The translations under genes and the position numbers were made by a program. From Gymnopus androsaceus JB14 (taxonomy: Eukaryota; Basidiomycota; Agaricomycetes; Agaricales; Omphalotaceae), in assembly GCA_009733575.1 (NCBI GenBank), contig ML769440.1, positions 111,841-175,840 on the forward strand: DNA of 64,000 nt, in the 5' to 3' direction. Positions 50,343 to 61,533 of this stretch are shown here, in pieces. The notes beneath the pieces were generated by a model. It did not search any database. It had not been told where the DNA came from and saw only the letters and a list, made by a program, of their open reading frames with translations. Numbering within the stretch: position 1 is the first letter of the stretch; each line of letters opens with the position of its first letter.

Positions 50343-51089
50343 TCAAACAATCCACACCACAAAACTCTGCGGACAGTAAACTCTATTTCGTTCAACAGGT
50401 TGAAGATGAACAGTAACTGGCCGACCTCCTTTGGAGGGACGACGCTTCAACGATGCCCATCTCGGATCCTTTAGTTCATCGAGCAGCACGGAGCTGTTTG
50501 CTGATATCGTGATAACCTGAACATAATCCTCCAGGAAAAGAACACTCGTGCAAGCGTAGGGACTGCAGTTTCGAAAGATTTGTTAATTCAAGTAACTTTC
50601 GGTTGGTTCCACCCCAAAGTAAGCCGGGGAGAATGGGATATGAGATCGAGTATAGGACCGGTGGCGTTATCTGAGAGAGCTGAGATCAATGAGAAGCCGT
50701 TTTGTGAATATGAAAGGCTTTTCTTGGCTGGAGCGAGAAAGCTCTGTGAGATTCCGTAGCAATGAGGGTTGAAGGATTGTGCTGTTTGACTCTTCTTCCA
50801 AGTCTGCGCCGTGGTGAATCCAGATGAGCCTACGACAAATGGCTCGAAGATTACTGGGAGTCTTGCGATCTTGCGCCTGCGAGGAGTTAGCCTATCATAA
50901 GCCATAAAGTCAATGATGCACCGGAACCCAAGACAGAATCTCTAGAATCACTTCCGTTGCTACTGTACTGAGAGTCTCTGGGGGCGTAGTCTAGGAAAAG
51001 AGACAGGTTCATGGTCTAGCTGCTGGCAGTCATGGAAAGCGGCGACATACCACAGTACCGACATTACTAGCTGTTGAGAACGTAGACAT
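50343..51089 (-). pseudogene. F-box/leucine-rich-repeat type gene, apparently decayed
   Basis: Starting at 51089, exons MSTFSTASNVGTV, then TPPETLSTVATEVILEILSW, then VPAQDRKTPSNLRAICRRL join through two good introns (the second with a CTAAC branch site and CTCGCAG acceptor) and form an F-box-like N-terminus. Further on, LRR-like text continues but in changing frames: RLLIDLSSL, then SDNATGPILDLISHSPRL, then LELTNLSKLQSLRLHECSF, then VQVITISANSSVLLDEL, ending near 50343. The first shift lies in a CTCTCTC run. F-box proteins recruit substrates to SCF ubiquitin ligases and such genes turn over fast in Agaricomycetes. I could not close the frame with introns, so I call it a pseudogene; a wrong splice model is the alternative. 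Confidence 0.5.
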
Positions 51090-51365
51090 CCTGATCTACT
51101 CTGAGTGGGGATTTTGGAGGATAAAGCTAATTTTCTGAAACTGCAAAAGTCCTGCGTCGTCCTTAAATTGTCGTGATTTGAACTGTGAGATACGAGTGAG
51201 ACAAGAGGAACAAGAGGTGCAGCCCGACAGACCGGCCTTGATCCGTTCCTCCATGATTCGATTGTGACTTTCTACTGCATTTGATCGTTCGACTTCCTTA
51301 GGGCGCGCCGATACTACTGAAGGAAATCCCTTCATATTTTTTCTCGGTCATTCTGGTCCGGAAGT

Positions 51366-51722
51366 ATGCGACTCACTGGAAAAGAGCACGGCAAAGATGG
51401 ACGCCATCCTCTGTCTCGTGAGATTGTTTCTCGTCTTTCGAAAAGGATACGACTCGGAGAGCTTTCTAAACCACAAGTGCTTACACTTAGGAAGATCTAT
51501 TCATCCTGCTACAGAGAACAGTGTTCATCGGCTGTTCATCGGCGTGGCTGCGCCATATGCCTTCACATGCCTTCCAACTGGAGATACTACAGCCTGAACC
51601 ATGTTTGTCCTCTTTACAGGGAGCTCACAAGTGAAGCTGACCGTGGTCCATATGCAACTGAATTGATGCAGATGGACTCGGGGGAGCTCATCCCTGCTAA
51701 ATCTCGACTGAATGAAAGTTAA
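51366..51722 (+). CDS. Weak hypothetical ORF, 118 aa
   Basis: An uninterrupted frame of 118 codons, divergent from the F-box relic. It is basic at the N-terminus and has four cysteines in the middle, with no recognised domain. A second frame overlaps it, so it may be chance. Confidence 0.2.
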   Translation: MRLTGKEHGKDGRHPLSREIVSRLSKRIRLGELSKPQVLTLRKIYSSCYREQCSSAVHRRGCAICLHMPSNWRYYSLNHVCPLYRELTSEADRGPYATELMQMDSGELIPAKSRLNES

Positions 51723-52668
51723 GCTTTCCATTTCCAAAGATAGTCTCGTTTGATTCAACGGCGACCCTCAATCTACGTCCAAAACTCTACAAAGTGGGAT
51801 GTGACCGTGGTCTGATGGCATCACATTGCTCGATCTGTTTTGGCCACAACTAAGTGGACGACTCGTCTCTGGCAGGAGATGAAAGATCTTAATAGTGATG
51901 TCCAATAGATCAGCAAGAACGAATTTTAAATAACAGAGAATACAGCAAAATTCTGGATGTGAAGGAAGCGCCGAGTTTTGTTCTATACTTATGATCACGA
52001 TTCTGATACGATTCTACGCTTTGACTTCCAGGCCAGTAGTATCACTTTATTTCTTCTGTCATTACCTATAGGCTATTTGGTATTATTTTGGTAGGAGTAT
52101 CAAGCAGAGGAAGGGCATGAATAGATCAACTCAAAGGCAAGCCAGACTTGAGCCCCAGTAGCCATGAAATGAAGTCTAGAGGAGTTTGTCTAATAACTAT
52201 CTATCTCTCTACGCTTGGAGGTTACATTCAATTTTCATCAGAAGATGCCATTATGACTGAAACTTGAAAGGTTTTTGTTAATTACTAGTGAACGTAAAGC
52301 TTCTTTCTCCAATCTTTCTCTCGCCGTTGGAGGAAGTTGGTATTGGGAAGATGTACCATATATCAACAACACTATACTTACAATGGTTGTTCATCAAATA
52401 CAGAGTTTTTGGGGTGTTACTTCTGTTGTGAGTACTTTCACAAAGTCAACTTCGCCGCTGGCTGATTTTTCTGGGAAATAAATAAGTAGAGTATACTTTC
52501 GATATCAAGATACAAAAAGCAGCTAACAGCTGAAGGTACTACTAGTGACAAGGATTATCTTTATCAACAAAATGCAGATTTCAATACAACAAACCCAAAG
52601 CAAATGAGCACCAAAAATTGTCCAAATTACCCATCGAGTCAACGGACCAGGAGCTGGTCCATGCGTAA
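51723..52668. other. Gene-poor interval
   Basis: About 950 bp of AT-rich sequence with no convincing frame, RNA gene or repeat. It forms the 3' flank of the gene ending at 52669. Confidence 0.35.
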
Positions 52669-55600
52669 TCAGTTTTTAGCCCTTGTAATTCCCGTCCGAT
52701 CGTCCGAGTCAGAGCCCAGATAGTTCTCCGAATCAGAGACCCAGAACAGTCTTTCTGGGGCATCGTCGTTGTCACCGTCATTCAGCAACGCGGAAGTAAA
52801 GCCAAGAATCCCGGGAAATCGACTCTTGTATTGATTACCTTCCAAAGCGTCGAATGGACTTCCCTGAGCCTCGAGATTTAGGCTAGTCCCACCGTCCACA
52901 TCATCGACCACCAATTCCACGCCAATTTCGTCCCTCCCCTGGGGCATATTGGCCGCGACCACTACTTGTACCACGGCAGTATCCTCACTTTCCAAGCCAC
53001 TACTGCCCTCTGTTTGACTATTTCCATCGCCTACTACCGCTTCTTCCATGGCAATATCTGAACTCCCCCGGAGCTTGCTACCTTCACCGCTTTCCTTTTC
53101 TACAGCCTCGACCGCTAATTCCATGGCAATAGCTTTGTTCCCCTGCATCTGGCTGCAGGCTTCAGTTCCATCATCCACGGCTCCGTTCTCCTCTACTTCC
53201 ATATTGGTAGCTTGGGTCTCCTTAGCCTTATTTCCCTCGCCGGTTTGACCACTACCACTGTCTACAGCCGCATTCTTCAATTCAAGTGAAGCACTGATTT
53301 CTAGGGACTTATTATCGCTCCTATTTTTACTCCTTGCACCTCCGCTAACTTCATCCTTATCATCCGCAAGCTGTGTTAGCATGTCATGGGCAAAAAACTC
53401 GTTGTACCCGATGCATTCGAGGGTAAAGATATTGATTTCCTAATGATATGAGGGAGTAGGAACATCAACGAAGTTAGTATGGCTCAAGAAGAGATAAGAA
53501 ATGCTCGGTGGGAGAAAAGAACAAAATAATAGCCACTGACCTCCTCAGCACTCATGAGCGCATCTTGCACATTCCGCGCATTTACTTTTCCTACAGGTAC
53601 CCTCAACCAGTCCGCGATCCTTTTTCGATAATGGGAATGTTTGGACCTTGATAGAATCTCGGATTCGAAACCTTTTTGGACCTAAAATATGGAAGAATGG
53701 ATGAGCCACTGTTTCGTTACCCTTCCTGGAAGCACTCCCCTTTGCTGACAACTGCTCATACCATTTCCCACCCAGCTTCCCGTTAAAAAACATCCTATAC
53801 TCGCCTGTATATTCCCACAGCAGCTTTTTCTGTTTTCGTTTAATGAAAAGCGAACACTGGTCGAGATCAAGGTCCGCCTTCAGCTATGAGAGAGAAAAAC
53901 ACCCCTGGACCGCATGGTTTCTCAGGGAGATACGGGTTACAATCAACATCCACGCAGAAGACGCGGCGCTCGCAGCTCAATATAAGTGAGGAAACGGGAT
54001 TGCGCGAGAGAGAGGATACTGACAGGTGCCATGCGACACCATACCATAAGCAGTTCTGAGCAGTTCCCGATGGATTGCAATGGGTGGGTATGAGATGGGA
54101 GCTTTGAATGGGATGCATAACACTACAGAAGCCTGAATGTGAGCTTCAAGGCGATAGACGGCGTACTGTTACTGGGTGTAGAAGCAACGATGGAAGGAGG
54201 CCTTGAGCGCACTCCAGGATTTGGAGAGGTGGGTATAGGCATGACGACGGAAGGGAACCTTAAGTGTGCCACCTCAATGTCAGGATTTGGAGAAATAGGC
54301 ATAGGCAAAGTAACAGAAGGGGACCTTGTGCGCGCCACTTCGAACTCCAGGATCTGGGGAGGTAGGCGAAGGCCTCAAAATGGAAGGGAACTTCGAGCGT
54401 GCTGCAACTGCATGGTTTGGAGAAGCCTTTGCCGGCTGTTCATTGCTTGTCTTGCTTCTCTTTGACATGTTTTGCAGCCGGAGCTATAGTATCAATTGGT
54501 ATATCAGCCTTCCGCTTCAGAAATGTCGGTGTAGGGTGATTCAGTGTCGACATGGATTTTTGTGGTAATTCTGGAGTCGAGAGTGGGGTTGGCGGGAATA
54601 TGACAGCTTGGGACGGTTTTTTTCTAGGAGTCTCAACGGCCATTGATATTGGAGACTTTCGTCGGAAAAACTGCATTTTGAAGGTCGAAATCACTCGGGT
54701 CATCCTGGTAGAGGAGAAAAGTGTAATTTGACGTTTATGAGCAACTTGAAGTGGAATAGATATACCTGATTCTCAGAAGCCATTTCAATGTCTGCGACGA
54801 GTGTAGTCGGTTTTGGGCTCAACGGGTTCAATTCAACGTTGATGTCGGTCTGTGGGGAGCGATGAGGACCGAATTATGAGCTAGTCTGTTGGACATACCT
54901 GAGCAACTTCAGGGGTGGCATGAACTTCAGCGGAGACGGAAATGGGCCTCGAAGTTTCGACGATAAAATCAGTCTACGGAAAGCAGTAAGAAAGGAAGAA
55001 CGACGAGCAAGTGACTTCGACTTACTTGCACAGCGTTTCCAGAATACGGGGGCGTCACCTGAGCCTCAGCGGTGACTAGAACTGGCTTCGGAGATTCAAC
55101 AACAGGGTCAGTCTATTGAAACCAGTCAGCCATGAGCGATGAGCAATTGAAAGGAATATACCTGAACTTCGTATGCAGCATACTGAGGTAGAGGCAGAGG
55201 AGGGTTCGTCTGGACTCCAGTGGTCACAGAAAAAGTCTTTGGAGTTGCATTGGATTCGATAAACGCGGTCTATAGAAGAAGTAAAATGCTTTATCTTTCA
55301 AATAAAAACACAAAATGGTACCTGAATGCCTGTCGACTTCCTGGGTACGATAATGGATTTTTTTTCTATAAACTGGGCAGCAATCTCGATCTGAGAGCGA
55401 TAAAGCTCAAGCTCAGCATCTTTGTCGGCCATTTCAATGCGGATTTTCTCCATCTCGATTTGTTCTTCCATAATTTCCCTTTGTGCCTCGAGCAGCTGCC
55501 GTTGAGTAGCGGCTATCTTGGCTTGGAGAGATTTTCGTTCGGCCTTTATTCGAAGGCACTGGATACATTGATCTGGAGAGTAAGAAGTAAAACTTTATTA

Positions 55601-55687
55601 GACTCTTAGTACGGCAACAAAGGAACGAACAAACCGTTTCTGCTTTAGAATCGAACGAAAATCATCGCCGAAATAATGCGGCGCCAT
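52669..55687 (-). CDS. Coiled-coil/WEYTG-core protein with tandem repeated exons; possibly decaying paralogue
   Basis: Order from the start at 55687: short first exon (MAPHYFGDDF), coiled coil (IKAERKSLQAKIAATQRQL...), four tandem phase-0 exons (55269-55162, 55112-55026, 54973-54899, 54849-54766), a Pro/Ser region with repeats of the type SPSVTLPMPISPNPD and FPSVVMPIPTSPNPG, then a conserved core (NPYLPEKPCGPG, DLDQCSLFIKR, LLWEYTGEYRMFFNGKLGG, SKHSHYRKRIADWLRVPVG, EINIFTLECIGYNEFFAHDM) and an acidic, Glu/Gly-rich tail. It is a paralogue of the gene at 56586; the core resembles basidiomycete domains annotated as DUF6697, from memory. Two defects stand out. The conserved donor after LSAK reads AAG|GGGAGT instead of GT. 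Between GVFFSLIAEGG and DLDQC the frame shifts by one base, unless an intron removing the conserved NPYLP motif is used. Function unknown; a basic LKRKAD-type segment suggests a nuclear location. Confidence 0.68.
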
Positions 55688-56585
55688 CGTCATAAATTAA
55701 TCAGCGATGAAGACTAACTAGTAGAGAAATATGGCATCTATATCTCCATCGAAAGTTAACGGGTATGCATGAAAGAGTAGAATGACGAAAGAAGGAATTC
55801 TTACGAAGTTCGTTTTTTTGATTTGATTCTGGGATTTAGCGCGCGCCTGCTCACCTTCCGATGCCCTACTTTTTCATTAACTGATGACGTTTATATACTA
55901 GACCAGCTCAAGCACCTTTCAATTGGTGAGGAGAATGGCATGCGAACTGCAATTGCAAAAACGACGCTTCAAAATCTTAACTCAATGCTGTTCTCATCTC
56001 TCCGTGAAACAAAAAGATTTCTCAAAGCATTCAGACATAGCACTCGCACAGACCTGCCCATGAGATTTCTAAGGTGTACTCAAAGTGGTCTAACCTTGTG
56101 CTCTAGCGCACGATGTCATACAGTAGTATATAATCGTGGATCTGTATCGGATCTGTATCGTTACCCCGCATCGATCGAGATCGAATGAAAAAAATATGTA
56201 TATTACAGTATAACGTTTGTATAACGTGGTCAAAATACAGTAACACCTTGGTAACACCTCTTGGAATACTTGGATATCAGCCACATAGAACCTTCACGAA
56301 CATTGCTTTTTTTTCCCTTTGCATGAGCGAATATGGCTATACAGTCCAAATCTCGAAGACACGAAGGGTACCGAAAAATGGCATAGCATGTACATCCCGT
56401 AATGTAATATACAACAAAAACAACGATAAAAACCTTTCAAGGGAAACCACTGGCAGCAGCCGCTATGTAAGGAGAAGTGGTGGGTGCATGAAGCGAAAAC
56501 CAGAATCCCAAGGACATAATATAACATTAAGCAATAAACGAAGACGTCGCTGAAAAATGAAGCAAACATGTCCACTCCCTACCCA
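55688..56585. other. Intergenic region between the two WEYTG-core paralogues
   Basis: About 900 bp. Frames at 55823 and 56185 (plus, about 120 codons each) overlap minus-strand frames and lack protein character. Near 56129-56165, GGATCTGTATCG occurs in immediate tandem duplicate. The left part is the promoter of the gene starting at 55687. Confidence 0.35.
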
Positions 56586-58953
56586 TCACTCATCCTCATC
56601 CTCACTCAACTCCGTAAGCTCCCCATCCGAATCAAAATTCAAATGATCACCGGGAGTGAAGCTTACTCTAGGACTAGGTCGACTATCTTCTGTTGTGTCC
56701 GCTTCCACCTCCTCTTCTGCATCCTCGTCTATATCCATATCCATTTCTCCCTCTCCTTCCCCTTCGGCGCCTACTAGCACTTGTATTTCCGCTTCGACTT
56801 CCATCTCGGACCCGTAAGACCCGTATCCCGAGTCAACGATGGAGAGTGAATTCGGTTTCGATGTCGAGCTCGCATGGCCACTTGTCCTTGTCCTGGCGTC
56901 TCCCGCACTCTTTCCTTCATTCTCACTCTTTCCTTTAGCCTTGCCTCCCTCTCGCCCTCGGTCCCCGACTAGGACTTGGACTGCATCATCATCATCATCG
57001 TCTCCATCGTCTCCCACACGTCTTTGCGATTCCTTAATCCTTCTCAACATATCATTCGCGAAAAACTCGTCGTAGCCGATAGGTTCGAGGCAGAAGATGT
57101 TTATTTTCTGTGTGGAAGGGGAGAAGGGGAGGAGGGGGTGAGAAAAAGCACAAAAGAAAACGATAACGAAAACAACGAAGTCCGAAATACGTAGTACTTC
57201 GATAGATAGATAGTATAAATACCCACCTCCTCCCCACTAACCAACGCATCCCTCACGTCCTCTATCGCCAACCTTCCAATAGGCTTCCCCAATCTACCCG
57301 CAATACTTTCCCTATAATGTGCGTGTTTGGCCTTTTTCATGATGTCTTGTTCGACTGATAGGCGGACCTGCACATGCGGTGAAGAGAGAGAAGTCTCGGT
57401 TAGCAAAATCCGTGTGATGAGGGTGAAACGAAGAACGAAGAACGAAGGGAGCTAACCTTTGCCGTCAGCTTGGTATACCACCTCCCTTCAATCTTGCCCG
57501 TCCAATACACCTTATAATCCCCCGTATATTCCCACACCGGCTTGCTCTTACTCGGACGTTTAACGAACAACGAACAGCGCTCCAAATTCAACTGATCTTC
57601 TCCACGGGCAGTGAATAAAGCACCGGGTTGACAGGGACCTTGTGGGAGGAAGGGGTTTCGGTCGAGGGAGGGGAGGAGGACGCGGCGTTCCCAGGGCGTA
57701 GTGTGGGAGCCCGTACTCGAAGAAGAAGAAGGGATGGGATTCCTCTCGGCACAAATGCGGACCAACATCTGTTGTCCAGCCATACCATATGACGAGGACA
57801 GTAAATCTCGACGGATTTCGACTAGGGATGTTAGTGGACGGGGTCGATTGGATCCTGAAGGCAGGGAAGAGTGGAGGTTTTTGACGTAGGTTTGGAGGGT
57901 TGTTTCTGTTTCTGTTGTTGGAGGGGGAGGTAAAAATGGAAGGGCCGAAGGCGGAGGCGGAGCAGGAGCAGGAGCAGAAGATGTATCGGGGGTCGAAATC
58001 GAGTTTTTCCGCGAAAACTTCAACTTTTTCAAAACGTCCGTCTTTCTCTGAGCTTCCTCTGATTCAACCGGTACGGCGAGTTGTTCTGCTTTGCGTTTGA
58101 GAGGGTTGCCTGGTGGACTCGAAGCCGAAACGGAGGTGGATATCGAAATCGCCCGCGATGGACGAGTCATCTGCGTCCGAGCCTGAGTCCTTGGTGTCGA
58201 CGGTTCGGGCTTGAGCTCGGGCTTTATACTTGATTTAATGGATCTATGTCTATATCGAGGTCGATAGGGCGGTAATCCGATGTACTGAACAATTCTGGTT
58301 TTCCGCTTCGTATTCGTACTGGCAATAGCAGTACCAGTAGCGACATCAAGAGTAGCAGCAGCTTGGGTATTCTAGCAAAAGAATAAGATAAATCTCGCAA
58401 AAATCGTAAGAACTTTTGATTACATTAGAATGCTGCTCGGCATCAGCATACGTCGGAGGAGTATCCGTCTGACACACCGAGTCCCTCAAACTCCTCCGTG
58501 CCTTGTTCTTCCTCCTTCCTTTCACCTCCTCCAATTCTTTCCTCAACGAAGCTATTTCAGCTTCTCCTTCCTTCAGCAATCTCTTGAACTTGGCCAGCTC
58601 GTCCTCCCTATCTCTATCCCTTCTTCCAACATCTACAACGCCAGCGCCAAGTTCCACTTCGCCCGCCGCTTCCATTTTGCGTTCAGCCAACGCCAGCTCA
58701 GCTCTAGCATCACCCAACTCGCACTCCAACCTCTCCTTCTCGATCCTTTCCTCCAATATCACCCTCTGGGCATCGATTAGCTGGCGTTGGGCATCAGCGA
58801 ACTTGAGTTGGAATGTTTTGCGTTCGGATTTGAGCCGGGATACCTCGGATTTGGGTGTTGGGAGGGCTACGTTCAAAGAGACACTATAGTTGGGAATTGG
58901 GAGGGAAGGAAGGAAGCAAGGTACGAACCATTTGCGTTTGCGGTAGATTCCAT
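56586..58953 (-). CDS. Coiled-coil/WEYTG-core protein, intact paralogue, 681 aa
   Basis: Five exons (58953-58929, 58866-58424, 58371-57457, 57367-57227, 57107-56586) close in frame. Residues about 10-75 form a long coiled coil (RKTFQLKFADAQRQLIDAQR), with a second charged coil near 100-130 (KRLLKEGEAEIASLRKELEE). A basic Ser/Pro region follows (NPLKRKAEQL). The conserved core includes NPFLPQGPCQPGALF, LERCSLFVKR, VWEYTGDYKVYWTGKIEG (about 435-452), KHAHYRESIAGRLGKPIG and KINIFCLEPIGYDEFFANDM. The tail is very acidic, with a poly-Asp run (GDDGDDDDDDA) and ending TELSEDEDE. The core resembles the basidiomycete domain annotated as DUF6697; function unknown. The first donor (GTTCGT) matches the one needed in the paralogue at 52669, supporting common descent. 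Confidence 0.85.
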
Positions 58954-59318
58954 GAGTGTTAGTGGTAGGCGCTATCGATAGATAGACTGATACTTCCGAA
59001 GGAGCTTGCCAGTGCCTGGCCAATGCTTTGTAGACCTGGATGTTGGAGGATCCGTGCAGGATACGAGTAGAAACCGAGTAATGTGGATGTGAGAATCTAA
59101 GATATCGATGTTGAGATGGCAGTGTGCTATTAGCGCTCTTGCGCGCTAAAGCACATAGTCAAAAAAAAATCCGAACAAGAGTGTAAATCAATGTATTTTT
59201 TTTTGAAGTCAGCGAATCCACTTCGATTGGAGTCAACTTCATAAAAAGCATCCGGCTGGTATCAAAAATATGAAACAGAAAAATGAAGGCAAAAATCCTG
59301 TAACCATACTTACAATAT
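58954..59318. other. Upstream region of the intact paralogue
   Basis: Promoter-proximal sequence for the gene starting at 58953. It contains a GC-box-like inverted motif (TAGCGCTCTTGCGCGCTA, near 59130-59147). A related GCGCGC motif occurs near 55840, upstream of the paralogue. No coding frame is supported. Confidence 0.35.
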
Positions 59319-59774
59319 AAACCATCCGGGAATTGAACCTTGATTGAACCCGAGGGAGACCTATAGGACATTAAGTCATGGTGTTTTGCTTCACCGAATT
59401 GTATCTTGAATATACACCAGATTCAATACTCATGCACCATTCGGGAATCGAACCCAAAATCACTCAAAAGCTCAATAAATAGTAAATACTTCAGTTTATG
59501 GTGCTTTGCTTCAACCTGAGCAATGCTTACCCAAAGTACTGACAAACTGGATTTGAATGAAGGTACCCTAGTACATGTAATTCCTAACGGTAAAAAGGAC
59601 GTGCCTTCCAGAATTCAAATTGGAGACCAGTGGCTTGTGACTTGCTTGTGACCTGGGTGATTTCAAAAAATCTTTAAAAAATCCATGAATTTGTTGGATG
59701 GCTTACCATACATCATTTGGGAATTGAACCCATTTTACTAGGCAGTGTTTCATAAGTAACCGCTTAACCGATGT
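59319..59774 (-). repeat. Cluster of three tRNA-like modules (tRNA-derived repeat)
   Basis: On the minus strand three segments carry a Pol III B-box-like T arm directly followed by a sequence complementary to an upstream 5' stem. Module B (59504-59434) has a perfect 7-bp stem GCACCAT/ATGGTGC and a T arm GGGTTCGATTCCC. Module A (near 59383-59321) has GGTTCAATTCCC and a five-base stem ACCAT/ATGGT. Module C (59774-59710) has GGGTTCAATTCCC and ACATC/GATGT. Modules A and B share the preceding motif GAAGCAAA. D and anticodon arms do not fold convincingly in any of them, so they are probably tRNA-derived repeats (SINE-like) or tRNA relics, not working tRNA genes. Confidence 0.4.
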
Positions 59775-60120
59775 GCTTCCTTTGAAAGTAGATAAATTGT
59801 CCCATGCCTTGCCAATGAAACACTTTGATAGTCCTCCACAAGTCCTTCATTCATTTCGCCTACTTTTTAGTAAAGCTACACTGAAAAGTACTATCCATCT
59901 GCCTAAACCCACTATCATAAGCTCCAACATTACACCATCCCTTTTTATCTGTATTAAAATTATCTTTCCCATACTTGATACCTGTTACAAACACTTTATC
60001 TTATCTCATGCCACATGGACTATTACTTAACTGTTTCTTCTATTTGTCTTTGTATATCTCGGCGCTTGTTTAGGCGCATGGCTGTGTTGTTTACTCATGT
60101 TTCATTCCTTATAGTTCATT

Positions 60121-61158
60121 GGACACATGTAGGTTCGGATCAAGCCCCGATCACTCTGCATCCCTTTTGGGATCTTGTTTGGTGAACAAACAAAGCTTCG
60201 TAGAAGGGGCTTGTATCAAACTCCGAAATCAAGGGGGGTAGTTGTTGCTTGTCTCGAGCTCGCACTTCTCACTTTTTCCACTAACTTTTAGTGAGTAATC
60301 TGCTCTTCTAGATCAGTACAACCCACTGAAACCTCAGCTTCATTTGTAGGTTATATATAACTTATTTTGTAATGTCATATTTCCACCTTGTAGAACGTGG
60401 AATTTGCGCATTGAAGTGTCGCGATTTTGAGAAAATTGTCTAGGTGAGTCTTCAAGCTCTTCTCAAACGATTCCAAGGATATAGTCAAACATGTCTAGCA
60501 CTTTCATAACCCCCATTTATCCCATACATGCTTGTTGTAGCTCTACAGTACCAGAAGCTACGCCACACAATGGCTTTGACTCTCAAACCTCTTGGCTCAG
60601 CTCAACCTCAATACAAGGTGTGCCACAGATACATGAAACCATTTGGAATCCACTAAGCTATATTCTAGGCCATTTCAGGTAGTCAACTTTGCATTGGACA
60701 CTGCTTGCTGCCTCTGGTGACACATGTGACTTCCGTGACATCAGCCCCTCGCTCGTCGAAATTCGAATGCGAGATGTGCTTCCCTGTACGGGACCTTAAA
60801 CCGCCTCACTAATACAATTATAGGGTCATTCTTAGTGTCCTTAACCACTACCATCATTTCAGTATCAATTTATCTATGAAAACAAGCACTATTTTGTTTT
60901 CGGATGTGACGCAACTTACTCAATGCATAGCAAGTGAAGAAATTGATATATTAAGTTTCTAAGTAGTTGAGGGCCTTCAGATGCATCTCAGGTAGATACT
61001 TACTCTATACAAGTGAAGGGAATACAAATTATATAATGGGTTATTGAGGGTTGATTCACCCCCTCTTATTTCGGAGTTTGTTACAAGCCCCTTCTGACGA
61101 AGGATTACCCATTACCGGGCCGGAGCAAAGGGCTTGCTCCGAACCTAGGACACATGTA
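60121..61158. mobile_element. Non-autonomous TIR element with 9-11 bp target duplication (MULE-like)
   Basis: GGACACATGTA occurs at 60121-60131 and again at 61148-61158. Inside these, TAGGTTCGGATCAAGCCC (60130-60147) pairs with the inverted end at 61130-61147, 17 of 18 matching. A second block, 60196-60229, matches the reverse complement of 61068-61102 over about 34 bp with one mismatch and one gap. The TIRs are therefore about 80-100 bp and the element about 1,018 bp. Nine-base target duplications with long TIRs fit Mutator-like elements. No transposase frame is present; the largest ORF inside (60491-60682) has 63 codons and no features. Confidence 0.75.
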
Positions 61159-61235
61159 CGATCTTGTATGATCATTTGATCCTTGATCATAGGACTTGAT
61201 CATCCAATTATCCTTTGATCACTTTGATCACACCT
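61159..61235. repeat. GATC-rich short repeat cluster
   Basis: GATC, mostly as TGATC or GATCA, occurs seven times within about 70 bp directly beside the TIR element. Palindromic spacing is irregular. It may be insertion-associated debris or a low-complexity patch. Confidence 0.35.
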
Positions 61236-61533
61236 CATTCTAGGATGCTGCATTTGGTACTGGATACACATGTATGATCACTTATTACTTACAGACATTG
61301 GAACTGTTGTACTTCATAGTTTCATGCATTGTTACAGTATGTCAGGGTATAGGGTTATGGGTCTAGGGCTTGTACAGTAGTATATATAAGTAGTTGTAGC
61401 TGTAGCATAGTCCTTAGCTTCAATCTCGTCAATACCTCCTAGTCCCCAATTCATTCTTGTTCTCTTTTCCTCATTGTTCTTGCTATTGCCTAAGTCTGAA
61501 GTTGTGATGCCTGGTACCTCGTGTTGTGAGGAA

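Noticed and set aside
55220..56188. Plus-strand frames of 121-129 codons
   Set aside because: The first is the antisense of the coiled-coil and repeated exons; the second has no protein character.
59434..59504. Functional tRNA gene
   Set aside because: Acceptor and T arms fit, but D and anticodon arms do not fold and no convincing A box or anticodon is present.
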